Of a DNA stretch of 29,366 nucleotides, positions 1 to 6,937 are shown one piece after another; position 1 is the first letter of the stretch, and every line of letters begins with the position of its first letter. The translations under genes were made by a program, and so were the position numbers. Source of the stretch: a virus. The stretch is from the IMG/VR virus record IMGVR_UViG_3300022686_000088, positions 1-29,366 of that record, one strand, 5' to 3'. A model generated the notes under the pieces. That model made no database searches. It saw only the letters and a program-made list of their open reading frames with translations, and was not told where the DNA came from.

Positions 1-329
1 AGTTCGAGGCCCTGAGCGCCTCCGGCGTCGAGCTGGTCCGGGTGGTCAACAACCCGCCGTTCGGCCCGGACGAGCGCACCACGGCCTTCTGCCGATGGGT
101 TCACGGCCGCATCAAGAGCGTCCGCCAACTCCGGGCCCGGGTGCAGCGCCAGATCGAGGCCTCGCTGGCCGGCGACGTGTCGGCGCTCCAGGCCAACGCC
201 CCGTTCATCGACCCGGAGACCGCGCGCCGCGGGACCGAGGATGAGTTCGCGGCCTTCTTCCGGACCGCAGGGCTCCCGCCCTACCACTTCGGCTGCCGGG
301 ACGACATCGAAGCCGTCCGCCCGCGTTGA
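1..329 (+). CDS. Unrecognised protein, C-terminal fragment (cut by left edge)
   Basis: The reading frame is open from the left edge to a TGA at 327-329, so only about the last 108 residues are visible and the true start lies outside. A GTG at 42 is in frame, but readable codons upstream of it argue that it is not the start. The fragment is soluble and charged, with a PPFGPDERTTAF segment, an Arg-rich helix (GRIKSVRQLRARVQRQIE) and an acidic end. I recognise no domain. It is the only rightward gene in the left part of the window and converges on the leftward tRNA and virion genes, so it belongs to another transcription unit. Coding status is supported by the length of the open frame to the edge and by phage-like composition. 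Confidence 0.55.
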   Translation, partial: FEALSASGVELVRVVNNPPFGPDERTTAFCRWVHGRIKSVRQLRARVQRQIEASLAGDVSALQANAPFIDPETARRGTEDEFAAFFRTAGLPPYHFGCRDDIEAVRPR

Positions 330-368
330 TCGGGAATCCAGGTGATACGGCCTGGAAAGCAGGTCAAG

Positions 369-384
369 GCCTGGATCCCCAGGC
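369..384. terminator. Small hairpin downstream of the left-edge gene
   Basis: GCCTGG and CCAGGC form a 6-bp stem with a 4-nt ATCC loop, 40 nt after the stop of the left-edge gene. Several further CCTGG copies lie on both sides (349-402). No T-run follows on either strand, so it is at best a weak terminator. Confidence 0.25.
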
Positions 385-489
385 GAAAGGTCCCTGGCCT
401 GGCCCAGCTCGATACTCGGCGCGCCGTAGCGCCTTGAGCTGAACCCGGGTCCGGCACTCCACGACGGGCCAGGGCGCCGCGGATTCGAT

Positions 490-565
490 TGGTGTCCCCG
501 GCGGGAATCGAACCCGCGTCGGCGGGTTGAGAGCCCACCATGCTAGACCGCTACACCACAGGGAC
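490..565 (-). tRNA. tRNA-Glu (anticodon CTC), CCA encoded
   Basis: The leftward sequence folds as a full cloverleaf. The acceptor GTCCCTG pairs with CGGGGAC, the D arm is GTGT/GCAT, and the anticodon stem GTGGG/CCCGC closes a loop CTCTCAA with U33 and anticodon CTC (reads GAG, Glu). The T arm is GCGGG-TTCGATT-CCCGC. Discriminator A is followed directly by an encoded CCA (492-490). The gene lies one base downstream of the CAT tRNA and is probably cotranscribed with it. GAG is a common Glu codon in the GC-rich genes here, so the tRNA may support phage translation. Confidence 0.93.
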
Positions 566-566
566 A

Positions 567-642
567 TGGTAGCGGGGACCGGACTCGAACCGGCGACCTC
601 TGGGTTATGGGCCCAGCGTTCTACCCGCTGAACTACCCCGCG
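567..642 (-). tRNA. tRNA with CAT anticodon, initiator-like but with C33
   Basis: The leftward sequence folds as a 76-nt cloverleaf with encoded ACCA. The 5' acceptor strand CGCGGGG faces CCCCGCT, so position 1 is an unpaired C opposite U72, as in bacterial initiator tRNA (C1xA72). The anticodon stem CTGGG/CCCAG has the three consecutive G:C pairs typical of initiators. The loop reads CCCATAA, so anticodon CAT is preceded by C33 instead of the near-universal U33. The D stem keeps the elongator-type T11:A24 pair. The T arm GCCGG-TTCGAGT-CCGGT is normal. It could be a phage initiator tRNA, an elongator tRNA-Met with drift, or a tRNA with another role. Identity beyond the CAT anticodon is uncertain. 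Confidence 0.85.
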
Positions 643-646
643 TCGG

Positions 647-655
647 AACAGTGTA
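647..655 (-). promoter_or_regulatory. Possible extended -10 upstream of the tRNA pair
   Basis: On the leftward strand TGCTACACT matches an extended -10 (TGnTAnnnT) and ends five bases before the CAT tRNA gene. No convincing -35 is seen. The same nonamer occurs on the leftward strand at 18834-18842, after the capsid gene. Confidence 0.3.
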
Positions 656-660
656 GCACG

Positions 661-720
661 AAAAACGCCCGAGGCCGAGGGACCCGTCCATGCGGCCAGG
701 CTACCCCTCGGACACTCGGG
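661..720 (-). terminator. Intrinsic terminator before the tRNA genes
   Basis: CCCGAG (668-673) pairs with CTCGGG (715-720) and CCGAGGG (675-681) with CCCTCGG (705-711), giving a 13-bp two-part stem with a small internal loop. On the leftward strand it is followed by CG and five T. It would end leftward transcription arriving from the virion genes before the tRNAs. The 23-nt loop is longer than usual. Confidence 0.55.
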
Positions 721-844
721 ACATCGGAGAGTCTCCTGACGACGGTCTACAACGACGCGTGTAGCTCTGTGCGTCCCGTCGCCACGCAGGACACCAATCC
801 TGCGGAGCACCAGTGTATCTCATCGACCGTCCGGGCGCGAGGCT
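721..844. other. Non-coding spacer with a perfect hairpin
   Basis: I see no credible gene between the terminator and the zinc-ribbon stop. It holds one perfect hairpin (785-804): CGCAGGA and TCCTGCG with a 6-nt CACCAA loop and no T-run on either strand. Its function is unknown. Confidence 0.4.
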
Positions 845-1033
845 TTAGCGGCCGGCGTCGGCGTCAGCGCGGTCGCAGATGAAGACGGTTGGGTGCCAGA
901 CGCGCGTCGCCTCGACGCCGCAGGAGCAGATCACTCGCTCTGGAGGCTTCTCCTTGATCGAGATCCGGAGTTCGATCTCGCCGACCTGGCAGTCCGGGCT
1001 CGGGCTCGAGCACTTGTAGGTGAAGGTGACCAT
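845..1033 (-). CDS. Small zinc-ribbon protein
   Basis: The 62-residue protein starts with ATG at 1033. Two cysteine clusters can be seen: C8 and C15 near the N-terminus, then the pair in ICSCG around residues 36-38, with one more Cys near the end. This resembles the short FmdB-type zinc ribbons found in many phages, although the first knuckle is spread wider than in a classic CxxC. A role in nucleic-acid or protein binding is usual for such folds but not shown here. It is the last gene of the leftward series and starts only 20 nt after a strong terminator, with no clear Shine-Dalgarno, so it is expressed by readthrough or from an unrecognised promoter. Confidence 0.65.
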   Translation of the reverse strand: MVTFTYKCSSPSPDCQVGEIELRISIKEKPPERVICSCGVEATRVWHPTVFICDRADADAGR

Positions 1034-1050
1034 GCCCGAAGTCTACACCA

Positions 1051-1094
1051 AAAGCAACGGCCCGGCTCCCTTGGTCAGGGGAGCCGGGCCGTTG
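1051..1094 (-). terminator. Strong intrinsic terminator of the virion operon
   Basis: A perfect 16-bp stem (1055-1070 with 1079-1094) encloses an 8-nt loop. On the leftward strand the stem is followed by CTTTTG. It lies between the end of the 133-residue gene and the zinc-ribbon gene, so it is the probable main end of the leftward virion transcript. Confidence 0.8.
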
Positions 1095-1307
1095 GACTCT
1101 TGAGCTAGCCCTAGACGGTGCCGCCGTCATCAATGGGCGCGGTCAGTCACTTCCGCATCTCCGCTCTCCGAAGCTCGCCTGCACCGTGGCGTCCGGTCGG
1201 GTCGTAGCGGGCTCTGTCACGTTGGATTCCACACCTCGTCCTTTGCCTGCTGTTCTGGGGTCGTGGTCGCAGCTACCACGCAGGGGAGTTTACCCCGCAC
1301 CGCTGGC
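1095..1307. other. Non-coding 3' region of the virion operon
   Basis: No credible gene. Translating leftward gives only very short frames, for example a Met-Arg-Lys mini-ORF after GGAG near 1158 and a startless frame ending in APIDDGGTV at 1112. A weak GGGG/CCCC hairpin (about 1280-1298) and a GTGGT/ACCAC hairpin lie just after the stop of the preceding gene. Confidence 0.4.
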
Positions 1308-1709
1308 TCACGCCAGGGTGTATTCGATCTCGACGTGGCTCTGATCGTAGGCCGTCTCGTCGGCCACGGTCGTCAGCGTGATGTTGGTCGCGTCGACGTC
1401 GACGTCGCAGAAGGCCGCGTCGCCGAGAGGTTTCGCACCCTGCACCTCGCCCATGCCGTCCAGGTCGTAGGCGACGCCGCGGAGGGCGACGATGGCGTCC
1501 ATCGCGGCGATGCCGTGCGCCGTGGCCTTGGTCGTGGAGTCGGGGAGGGCGCCGGTCGCGACGACCTTGCGCATCACCTCCTTGCCGCCGAACTGGTAGC
1601 CGGCGGGCTCCTCGGTCGAGTTCATGCGCGCCCGGTGCATCCGGACGAGCTTCTGGAGGGTGTCGCGAGTCGCGCCTGCGCGGTCGGGAAGGTTCTTGAT
1701 CGTAGCCAT
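1308..1709 (-). CDS. Small structural protein, probably abundant in the virion
   Basis: The 133-residue protein starts with ATG at 1709 behind a good GAGGAG Shine-Dalgarno. Its N-terminus is helical and basic (ATIKNLPDRAGATRDTLQKL) and the rest is rich in beta-prone and acidic stretches, including CDVDVDATNITLTT. I recognise no family. Its leader carries the same C/A-rich element that precedes the capsid, decoration and major tail genes, which suggests high expression. Its place after the fibre and lectin genes, at the end of the virion operon, fits a decoration or fibre-associated protein. This function is inferred from context only. It has no signal peptide or membrane segment. Confidence 0.8.
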   Translation of the reverse strand: MATIKNLPDRAGATRDTLQKLVRMHRARMNSTEEPAGYQFGGKEVMRKVVATGALPDSTTKATAHGIAAMDAIVALRGVAYDLDGMGEVQGAKPLGDAAFCDVDVDATNITLTTVADETAYDQSHVEIEYTLA

Positions 1710-1729
1710 GGTCTCAGTTCTCCTCAGAA

Positions 1730-1739
1730 GGGGTTGGGG
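1730..1739 (-). promoter_or_regulatory. C/A-rich leader element, 133-residue gene
   Basis: The leftward mRNA carries CCCCAACCCC 20 nt upstream of the ATG at 1709 and just before the GAGGAG site. It is one member of the recurrent leader family described in the findings. Confidence 0.5.
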
Positions 1740-1794
1740 CGAGACTGCCCTCGTCGACCCGGGTGGGCCGGTGTCTCAGAATGATACCACAGCG

Positions 1795-2547
1795 TCAGGA
1801 GACGTTCCACTTGTTCTTGAGGTAGGCCTCGACATCTGCCCGATCGCCCGTTGAGAGGGCACTGTCATACATCAGGATCTCCCCGATCTCGCCCTCGAAC
1901 GCCGTGGACGTGCCGCCGTCGAACGACCCCACGAAGAAGTTGCCGGAGTTGTCCAGGTTGCCGTAGCCGGTGATGTCGACCGGCGAGGCCGGGACCTCGT
2001 TGAAGTCCTCGAACTGGCGGAAGTTGTTGCCGTCACGGACCATGCTGGTGATCCGCACAGTGTCGTCGTTCCAGGTCTCGCTGGAGTCGGACAGCACCAC
2101 CGCGGTCGTGTCGTCGTCGATCGCGCTGGTCATGTCGTCCGAGGGCGCGGCGTTGTTGATCCGCATGTGGTAGCGAATCGAACCGCCCTTGGCCAGCAGC
2201 TCCCCGCGCTCGCCACTCTGGCTGGTGCGGTAGACGACATGGAACTCGAAGTCGCCGGCACCGACGTTGAGGCCGGTGGGGCTCGGTGTGATGATGAAGT
2301 GCTCGTCGACTCCGTCGAACTCGATCATCTGCCGCCCGCTGACCAGCACTGTCGACGGCTGCAAACCGGCGAGGCCCTGAGAGAGGGTGTGGCTGTTGCC
2401 GGACTTGTCCGCCCACGCGCTGACGTTCGACCCGGTGCCGAACGTGATCGTGCTTCCGTCCTGCGCGTCCCACCACGCCATCAGCCCGGCGATGTCGTCG
2501 GGCTGGAAGCCGGGCACGACCAAGAACGAGTTGAGGAGCATCGCCAT
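1795..2547 (-). CDS. Lectin-like (concanavalin/LamG-type) virion protein
   Basis: The 250-residue protein begins MAMLLNSF, with ATG at 2547 and a second in-frame ATG two codons on. The body has the pattern of phage LamG or concanavalin-A-like jelly rolls. GLMAWWDAQDGSTI is followed by SAWADKSGNSHTLSQ (roughly residues 21-57), then EFDGVDEHF, DFEFHVVYRTS, a TVRITSMVRDGN strand, and a C-terminal FEGEIGEILMYDSALS with an AYLKNKW helix. Such domains bind glycans or act as trimeric fibre tips. It starts three bases after the stop of the fibre-like gene, so the pair probably forms the distal receptor-binding apparatus. The ligand cannot be read from the sequence. Confidence 0.85.
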   Translation of the reverse strand: MAMLLNSFLVVPGFQPDDIAGLMAWWDAQDGSTITFGTGSNVSAWADKSGNSHTLSQGLAGLQPSTVLVSGRQMIEFDGVDEHFIITPSPTGLNVGAGDFEFHVVYRTSQSGERGELLAKGGSIRYHMRINNAAPSDDMTSAIDDDTTAVVLSDSSETWNDDTVRITSMVRDGNNFRQFEDFNEVPASPVDITGYGNLDNSGNFFVGSFDGGTSTAFEGEIGEILMYDSALSTGDRADVEAYLKNKWNVS

Positions 2548-2550
2548 GGA

Positions 2551-3471
2551 TCAGCCCCTCGTTCCGATCAGGTAGATCTTCAGGCCAGCGGCGTCCGCCG
2601 ACGAGCCGGCGTCGTCGATGTCGATCGTGATCTCGGCGTCGTCTGCGAGAGAGGTGTCGGAGATCACCGGTGCAGTGGCCGCGGTCTCCGAGGTCTTCTC
2701 CGTCGCGTCGATCGTCAGCTTGGTCGACAGGATCGTCGAGCCGCTCTCGTTGATGTCGACCGTGACCGTGCCGGTGGTGGACGCCGTCGTGAGAGAGGCC
2801 CGCACCTCGCTCAGCGTAAAGGCGTAGGGCATCCGGAACGTCACCTTGCCGGTGCCCGTGGTCAGGACCGTGGTCTCGTCTGAGGCCGCGACGATCAGCG
2901 ACTCGGTCGGGGTGCCGGCGGCGCCGAAGGTGAAGGCGTGCCAGTCACCGGCCCCGTTCGAGACCAACAGCACGCCGGAATACTGCGAGGTGAGCTGGAG
3001 GTTCGACGCTCCGTTGATCGTGTCGGAACCGTTCGGGTCGATCGTGATGGTGCCGGTGCCCTCGTGGAAGACCAGCAGCTCGCGGCCCTCGTTAGCAGCA
3101 GCCAGAGCCTCCAGATCGACGTCGAAGCTGCTCGCGCCCGTCGTCACCACGATCATGTCGTCCGCGTCCACCGCGTAGGTCGTGCTGGCCTCTTGACGCA
3201 GCTTCCGCATGAACGTCCAGTTCGACAGTAGGCGGTAGGCCGAAGCGTCGGACGCGATCGGAACGTCGCCTGAGCCGGCCGTCTTGTAGAGGGCCCAGGC
3301 CAGGGTGTGGTCGTAGCTCCCGGCCGCGAAGGTGCTCTGCAAGTCGGCGAGCGTGTCGTTGTGGAAGTAGAGCGGTATCGGCCGGTCAAAGATGTTCTGG
3401 AAGTTGTCGTTGACCTTGCCGTCCCAGGCCGTCTCGGCCGAGCCGGGGATCTTGCGGGAGTATCGGGCCAT
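2551..3471 (-). CDS. Tail fibre-like protein with C-terminal phage beta-domain
   Basis: The 306-residue protein starts with ATG at 3471 behind AGAGG. The N-terminus (ARYSRKIPGSAETAWDGKVNDNFQNI) looks like an attachment segment. The last 115 or so residues, from SLIVAASDETT to YLIGTRG, match a beta-sandwich type seen at the end of many phage tail and fibre proteins, including the hallmark VTFRMPYAFTLSEVRASL and the INESGSTIL strand. The middle (about 100-190) is Gly/Thr/Ser-rich and beta-prone. Gene order, directly after the tip protein and before the lectin-like gene, supports a distal tail structure. Which of the two proteins contacts the receptor is unknown. Confidence 0.85.
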   Translation of the reverse strand: MARYSRKIPGSAETAWDGKVNDNFQNIFDRPIPLYFHNDTLADLQSTFAAGSYDHTLAWALYKTAGSGDVPIASDASAYRLLSNWTFMRKLRQEASTTYAVDADDMIVVTTGASSFDVDLEALAAANEGRELLVFHEGTGTITIDPNGSDTINGASNLQLTSQYSGVLLVSNGAGDWHAFTFGAAGTPTESLIVAASDETTVLTTGTGKVTFRMPYAFTLSEVRASLTTASTTGTVTVDINESGSTILSTKLTIDATEKTSETAATAPVISDTSLADDAEITIDIDDAGSSADAAGLKIYLIGTRG

Positions 3472-3479
3472 GATGCCTC

Positions 3480-6359
3480 TTAGGTGACGTTGGTGAAGGT
3501 CTGCGTGACGGGCTCCGCGAGCTGGCCTCCTCGGACCTGGGTGATGCGGAGCTTGAAACCGGCCGGCTCGGACGACGCGAAGTCGGCGAGGCGATCTGTC
3601 TCAGTATACGTGAAGGCAGCGACCGAGACGGTCTCGGTTCGCAACAGCGTGTTGGAGAGGTTGAGCACCTCGACGATGAAATCTCCCTCTGGGGCCGGAT
3701 TCGGCGACGCCGTGCCGTAGCCACTCTGGCCGGCTCCGGCTCCGGGGGACTGCGGGTTCGAGTAGGCCCAGAGGAAATCCAGGTCGTCCTCGCCCGGGAC
3801 CGCGGTCAGGCGGTAGGTCAGGTCGGACCAGCGCACAGTGCCGCTGCCTGCGGAGCCCGATCCCGTGTCCAGTCGGATGTCCGAGACCTGCACCGGCCGG
3901 GGACCCTTGCCGTAGACCGGCAGGTCGAATGCGGTGATGGTCGACAAGGGGATCGTGCCTACGCCAGTGGGCGCCGACTTCGCGTAGACCGTGGAGTCCA
4001 CCGTGAGGATGACGTTGTCCTGAATCAGAAGGCCGTCGGAGTCCTCCAAGATGTAGATCACGTCGCCCATCGCCAGGTCGATCGGTCTGGTGTCGTAGCG
4101 ACCTCGGATCAGACCGCGCATCTCGTAGGTGCTGCCGACGACGTTCACGATCCGCTGGAGGAACATGATCTCCTGTTCGCCAGCGGCGTTGATGGCCACC
4201 GCGAGCTGGCGGCCGGCGCGCCACGCCGTCAGGTCAGACGACAGATCCAGCACCGTGCCGATGTCGACTCCGAGGGCCGTGAACTGGGGCCCGATGCTGA
4301 GATCCATCTCGGAGTCGGCAGGGAACGACGCATCGAGGGTGCCGCCGGTCATAATCGAGCCGTCGTTACCCTCGAAAGTGAACGTGGAGTTGTCCGGACT
4401 CAGGTAGATGTCGGAGCCTAGCACGGCCGAGTGCGCGCGGATGCGTGGGACAAGCACGGTCTGCGGACCGTTCGCACCGGTGAGGATCTCCGGCACCTCG
4501 ATCAGCCCGAAGGACAGATCGGCCTCGACCGGCGTGCCTCCACTTCCGGTGTTTCCGCCGTTCACCTTGAACTGAGAGAGCGGGGCCCCGTAGAAATCCG
4601 GCATCACGTGGAGCTGGACCTCTCCGCTCTCCGGATCGACGATGACCTTGGTGACTCGCATCACCTCGTTGAAGCCGTCTACCAGGATAGCCTGGCCAGG
4701 GATTAGCCGCCGGCATCCACGGTTGCACGAGATCATGTGAGCGCCGGAGCCTGCGCCGGCCATCTCTTCGAGCTCGCGCCTCGCTGCGATCAGAGAAGCG
4801 GTGTCGAAGAAGATCGTCGAGATGATCTGCACCACCCGCTGCCGATAGAATTCGGCGAATGCCGCCTGACCGTCGTCATCGACGGTGATGGTCATGTCCC
4901 GATACTGGTTATCCTGATCGGTGAACGAGAACACCAGGCGGTCGACTGGGCGACGGGAGTGGTTGCCACGGATCTCGGGGACCTTGGTCTGGAGATCGTA
5001 GGTGACGTTCGCGAGCGTTCCTCCGGACGGATCACGCAGAGGCACGAACTCCAGCAGCCCGGTTCTGAAGTTCAGCGCCAGGAAGCAGCCGATGTCCTGC
5101 ATGATGCCGCCGATGAGACCCTGGAGATCCTGAGCGTCCGGCGCGATCACGCTGCACCTCAGATCCTCGGTCTCGGTCAAGGTGCCGAGGTCCTCCAGCG
5201 TGTTGATGTCGATCTCGGCCGAGGACCCTGTCTTGGGCTGTCCGATGCCGTGCGGCCACGGATCGTAGAGGAGTTCGGCGAGGATGTGCGCGATGTTCAG
5301 GCCGTCGTCGCCTTGGCTGACGTAGACCGACACAGTGCCGTCGTTGGTGGCCCCAGAGATCGTCTCGTTGGTGAAGATGTCGGTCGTGTTCGACGGAGAT
5401 ACCGGGCGCGTGACCTTGAAGACAGTGAAGTCGGTGGGGGTGCCGAGGCCAGTGTTGCCCGAGAGCTGGATCTGAGTCAGCGCGCCGAGGTTCGCGTCCC
5501 CGAGCACGGTGATCTTCGCAGTGCCCTTCGTGCCGTTGGTGACAGTGGACACGATGTAGGTCTGGCTACCGAGCACCTGCGTAGCCGAGAAGCCTTGCGA
5601 GGACATCGACAGGTGGACAGACTGAAGCTGCGTCTCGAAGACGTAGGTCATCAGTGGCCAGTTCGGTGACGGCCCAAGACGCTTGCTGATCCACTGGATG
5701 TAGCAGAGGTGTGGCCAAGAGGAACTGATGCCTCCGTTGATCGAGGTGAAGGACGGATCGCTGTTGATCGGCTGACCGTCGGCTACTCCGTTCTGCCCCC
5801 AGAAGATCCGAAAGCTGCCCTCGTTGCCCAGGTTGATCGTGGAGCCGGAAGGGTGAGACTCGCGCGAGATCGGGCCGGTGAAGATCGGCTTGCCTTGCTG
5901 CTCGATGCTATACAGGGTCCAGGCCGGGCCGACGCAGATGGCGTGCCATCCATCCTCTCGAAAGACGTCCACCTTCGGTGCGCTGAACACCGAGCCCTTA
6001 CCGCCCTCGGCCTTCTCCTTGGCCTTCTGTCGGTTGCCTGCTGCGCAGAACACGTAGCCGAGTCGGCGCCTGCCGATGAGACGAGGAACGAAGGTTCCAC
6101 GCGTCGCAAGAGCCGTGGGCTTGTCGTCCTGAGCCAGCGACTTGTTCTTCTTCTTCAGCAGCTCGGCAGCCAGCAGAGACAAGCCGATCGACAGAATCAG
6201 AAGGGCGACTGTGACCAGAGCCTTGGATGGCTCATTGGGATCGACCTGCGGAGGGAAGGCCGCAGTCCAGAGAGTGTAGAGACCGAGCGCCGTGGTGCTG
6301 CCGATGATGAGCGGGAGCTTCAGCTCGTCAGGATCGTCGTAGATTCTCACAGCGCCCAC
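3480..6359 (-). CDS. Large tail-tip/host-specificity protein (gpJ / GTA megatron-like)
   Basis: The 959-residue protein starts with GTG at 6359 inside the end of the NlpC/P60 gene (13-nt overlap). Its size and place after DUF2460, DUF2163 and NlpC/P60 genes match the central tip protein of GTA-like and chi/YuA-like siphophages, which forms the tail-tip cone and contacts the cell. Two strongly hydrophobic stretches stand near the N-terminus, about residues 15-36 and 47-67. Then come a KKKNK basic patch, a Trp-rich region (about 135-260), a hub-like central region containing RLVFSFTDQDNQYRDMTI (about 470-600), and a C-terminal part with fibronectin-like strands. The fold assignment rests on gene order and overall pattern, not on a catalytic motif. 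Confidence 0.85.
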   Translation of the reverse strand: MGAVRIYDDPDELKLPLIIGSTTALGLYTLWTAAFPPQVDPNEPSKALVTVALLILSIGLSLLAAELLKKKNKSLAQDDKPTALATRGTFVPRLIGRRRLGYVFCAAGNRQKAKEKAEGGKGSVFSAPKVDVFREDGWHAICVGPAWTLYSIEQQGKPIFTGPISRESHPSGSTINLGNEGSFRIFWGQNGVADGQPINSDPSFTSINGGISSSWPHLCYIQWISKRLGPSPNWPLMTYVFETQLQSVHLSMSSQGFSATQVLGSQTYIVSTVTNGTKGTAKITVLGDANLGALTQIQLSGNTGLGTPTDFTVFKVTRPVSPSNTTDIFTNETISGATNDGTVSVYVSQGDDGLNIAHILAELLYDPWPHGIGQPKTGSSAEIDINTLEDLGTLTETEDLRCSVIAPDAQDLQGLIGGIMQDIGCFLALNFRTGLLEFVPLRDPSGGTLANVTYDLQTKVPEIRGNHSRRPVDRLVFSFTDQDNQYRDMTITVDDDGQAAFAEFYRQRVVQIISTIFFDTASLIAARRELEEMAGAGSGAHMISCNRGCRRLIPGQAILVDGFNEVMRVTKVIVDPESGEVQLHVMPDFYGAPLSQFKVNGGNTGSGGTPVEADLSFGLIEVPEILTGANGPQTVLVPRIRAHSAVLGSDIYLSPDNSTFTFEGNDGSIMTGGTLDASFPADSEMDLSIGPQFTALGVDIGTVLDLSSDLTAWRAGRQLAVAINAAGEQEIMFLQRIVNVVGSTYEMRGLIRGRYDTRPIDLAMGDVIYILEDSDGLLIQDNVILTVDSTVYAKSAPTGVGTIPLSTITAFDLPVYGKGPRPVQVSDIRLDTGSGSAGSGTVRWSDLTYRLTAVPGEDDLDFLWAYSNPQSPGAGAGQSGYGTASPNPAPEGDFIVEVLNLSNTLLRTETVSVAAFTYTETDRLADFASSEPAGFKLRITQVRGGQLAEPVTQTFTNVT

Positions 6360-6937
6360 TCCTCGCGCTGGTAGAACCGGCGCACGTCATGCAGCTCGTA
6401 GGGCTCCGGAAAGTAGAGGCCGGTGTAGTGGACCCGCTGCCCGTCGGCCTGCCACATGGTGTTCTCGCGAGGGCCTACGATCATGGCGTGGCCTGGACCG
6501 CCGCCGATCGGGCCGGAGATCAGGATGTCCCCGGGCTGAACATCCCAGACTTCCATGGCCGTCTTCTCTTCTTCGCGAGACTCGACAGGGATGCTGCCAG
6601 AGTAGGTGCGCAGGAACCACTTGAGAGCTGCCCGCGCCTTGGCCGCGTTGTGCATGGCCGTGTCGTGCGGGATCTCAGGCAGAGGCATGGGCTCGCGACG
6701 GAACAGTTCGTCCAGCACGCGAGCCACGAAGGCCGTGCAGAACACTCCGCCCTCCGGGCCTTGCTTGACGATCGAAGGCGAGTAGGGAGTGTGCTCCCAT
6801 CCAGTCAACACGGCCTCGAGCCTGCGCTCGAACTTGCGACCGCGCGCCACGTCCTCGACGAAGCCGTTGCCGTCCGCGTGTGCGCCGAACTTCACAGGGC
6901 CCCAACGCAGGCCCACATCTCGGTAGTGGATACTCAC
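6347..6937 (-). CDS. NlpC/P60-type tail cysteine peptidase
   Basis: The 196-residue protein starts with GTG at 6937, overlapping the preceding stop (GTGA). Family features are the nucleophile region GGVFCTAFVARVL with Cys67 at the start of a helix, and GPGHAMIVG with His150 at the start of a strand. PGDILI just before it is a typical NlpC/P60 segment. Homologues in lambda (gpK) and GTA (orfg14) cleave cell-wall peptide cross-links during entry or help assemble the tail tip. The third catalytic residue is not certain from inspection. It sits between the DUF2163 and tip genes in the conserved tail-tip order. Confidence 0.88.
   Translation of the reverse strand: MSIHYRDVGLRWGPVKFGAHADGNGFVEDVARGRKFERRLEAVLTGWEHTPYSPSIVKQGPEGGVFCTAFVARVLDELFRREPMPLPEIPHDTAMHNAAKARAALKWFLRTYSGSIPVESREEEKTAMEVWDVQPGDILISGPIGGGPGHAMIVGPRENTMWQADGQRVHYTGLYFPEPYELHDVRRFYQREEWAL

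Noticed and set aside
607-882. Rightward 91-residue frame
   Set aside because: It starts inside the CAT tRNA gene and runs antisense through the tRNA and the terminator, with no domain or ribosome site.
864-1133. Leftward 89-residue frame overlapping the zinc-ribbon gene
   Set aside because: It reads through the strong terminator hairpin and then out of frame through the zinc-ribbon gene; composition is that of a shadow frame.
1112-1160. Tiny leftward frames (Met-Arg-Lys after GGAG; a startless frame ending APIDDGGTV)
   Set aside because: They are too short or lack a start. Kept only as a note on the non-coding 3' region.
3386-3724. Leftward 112-residue frame across the junction of tip and fibre genes
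   Set aside because: Arg/Ser-rich shadow frame overlapping the end of the tip gene and start of the fibre gene, both with clear protein patterns.
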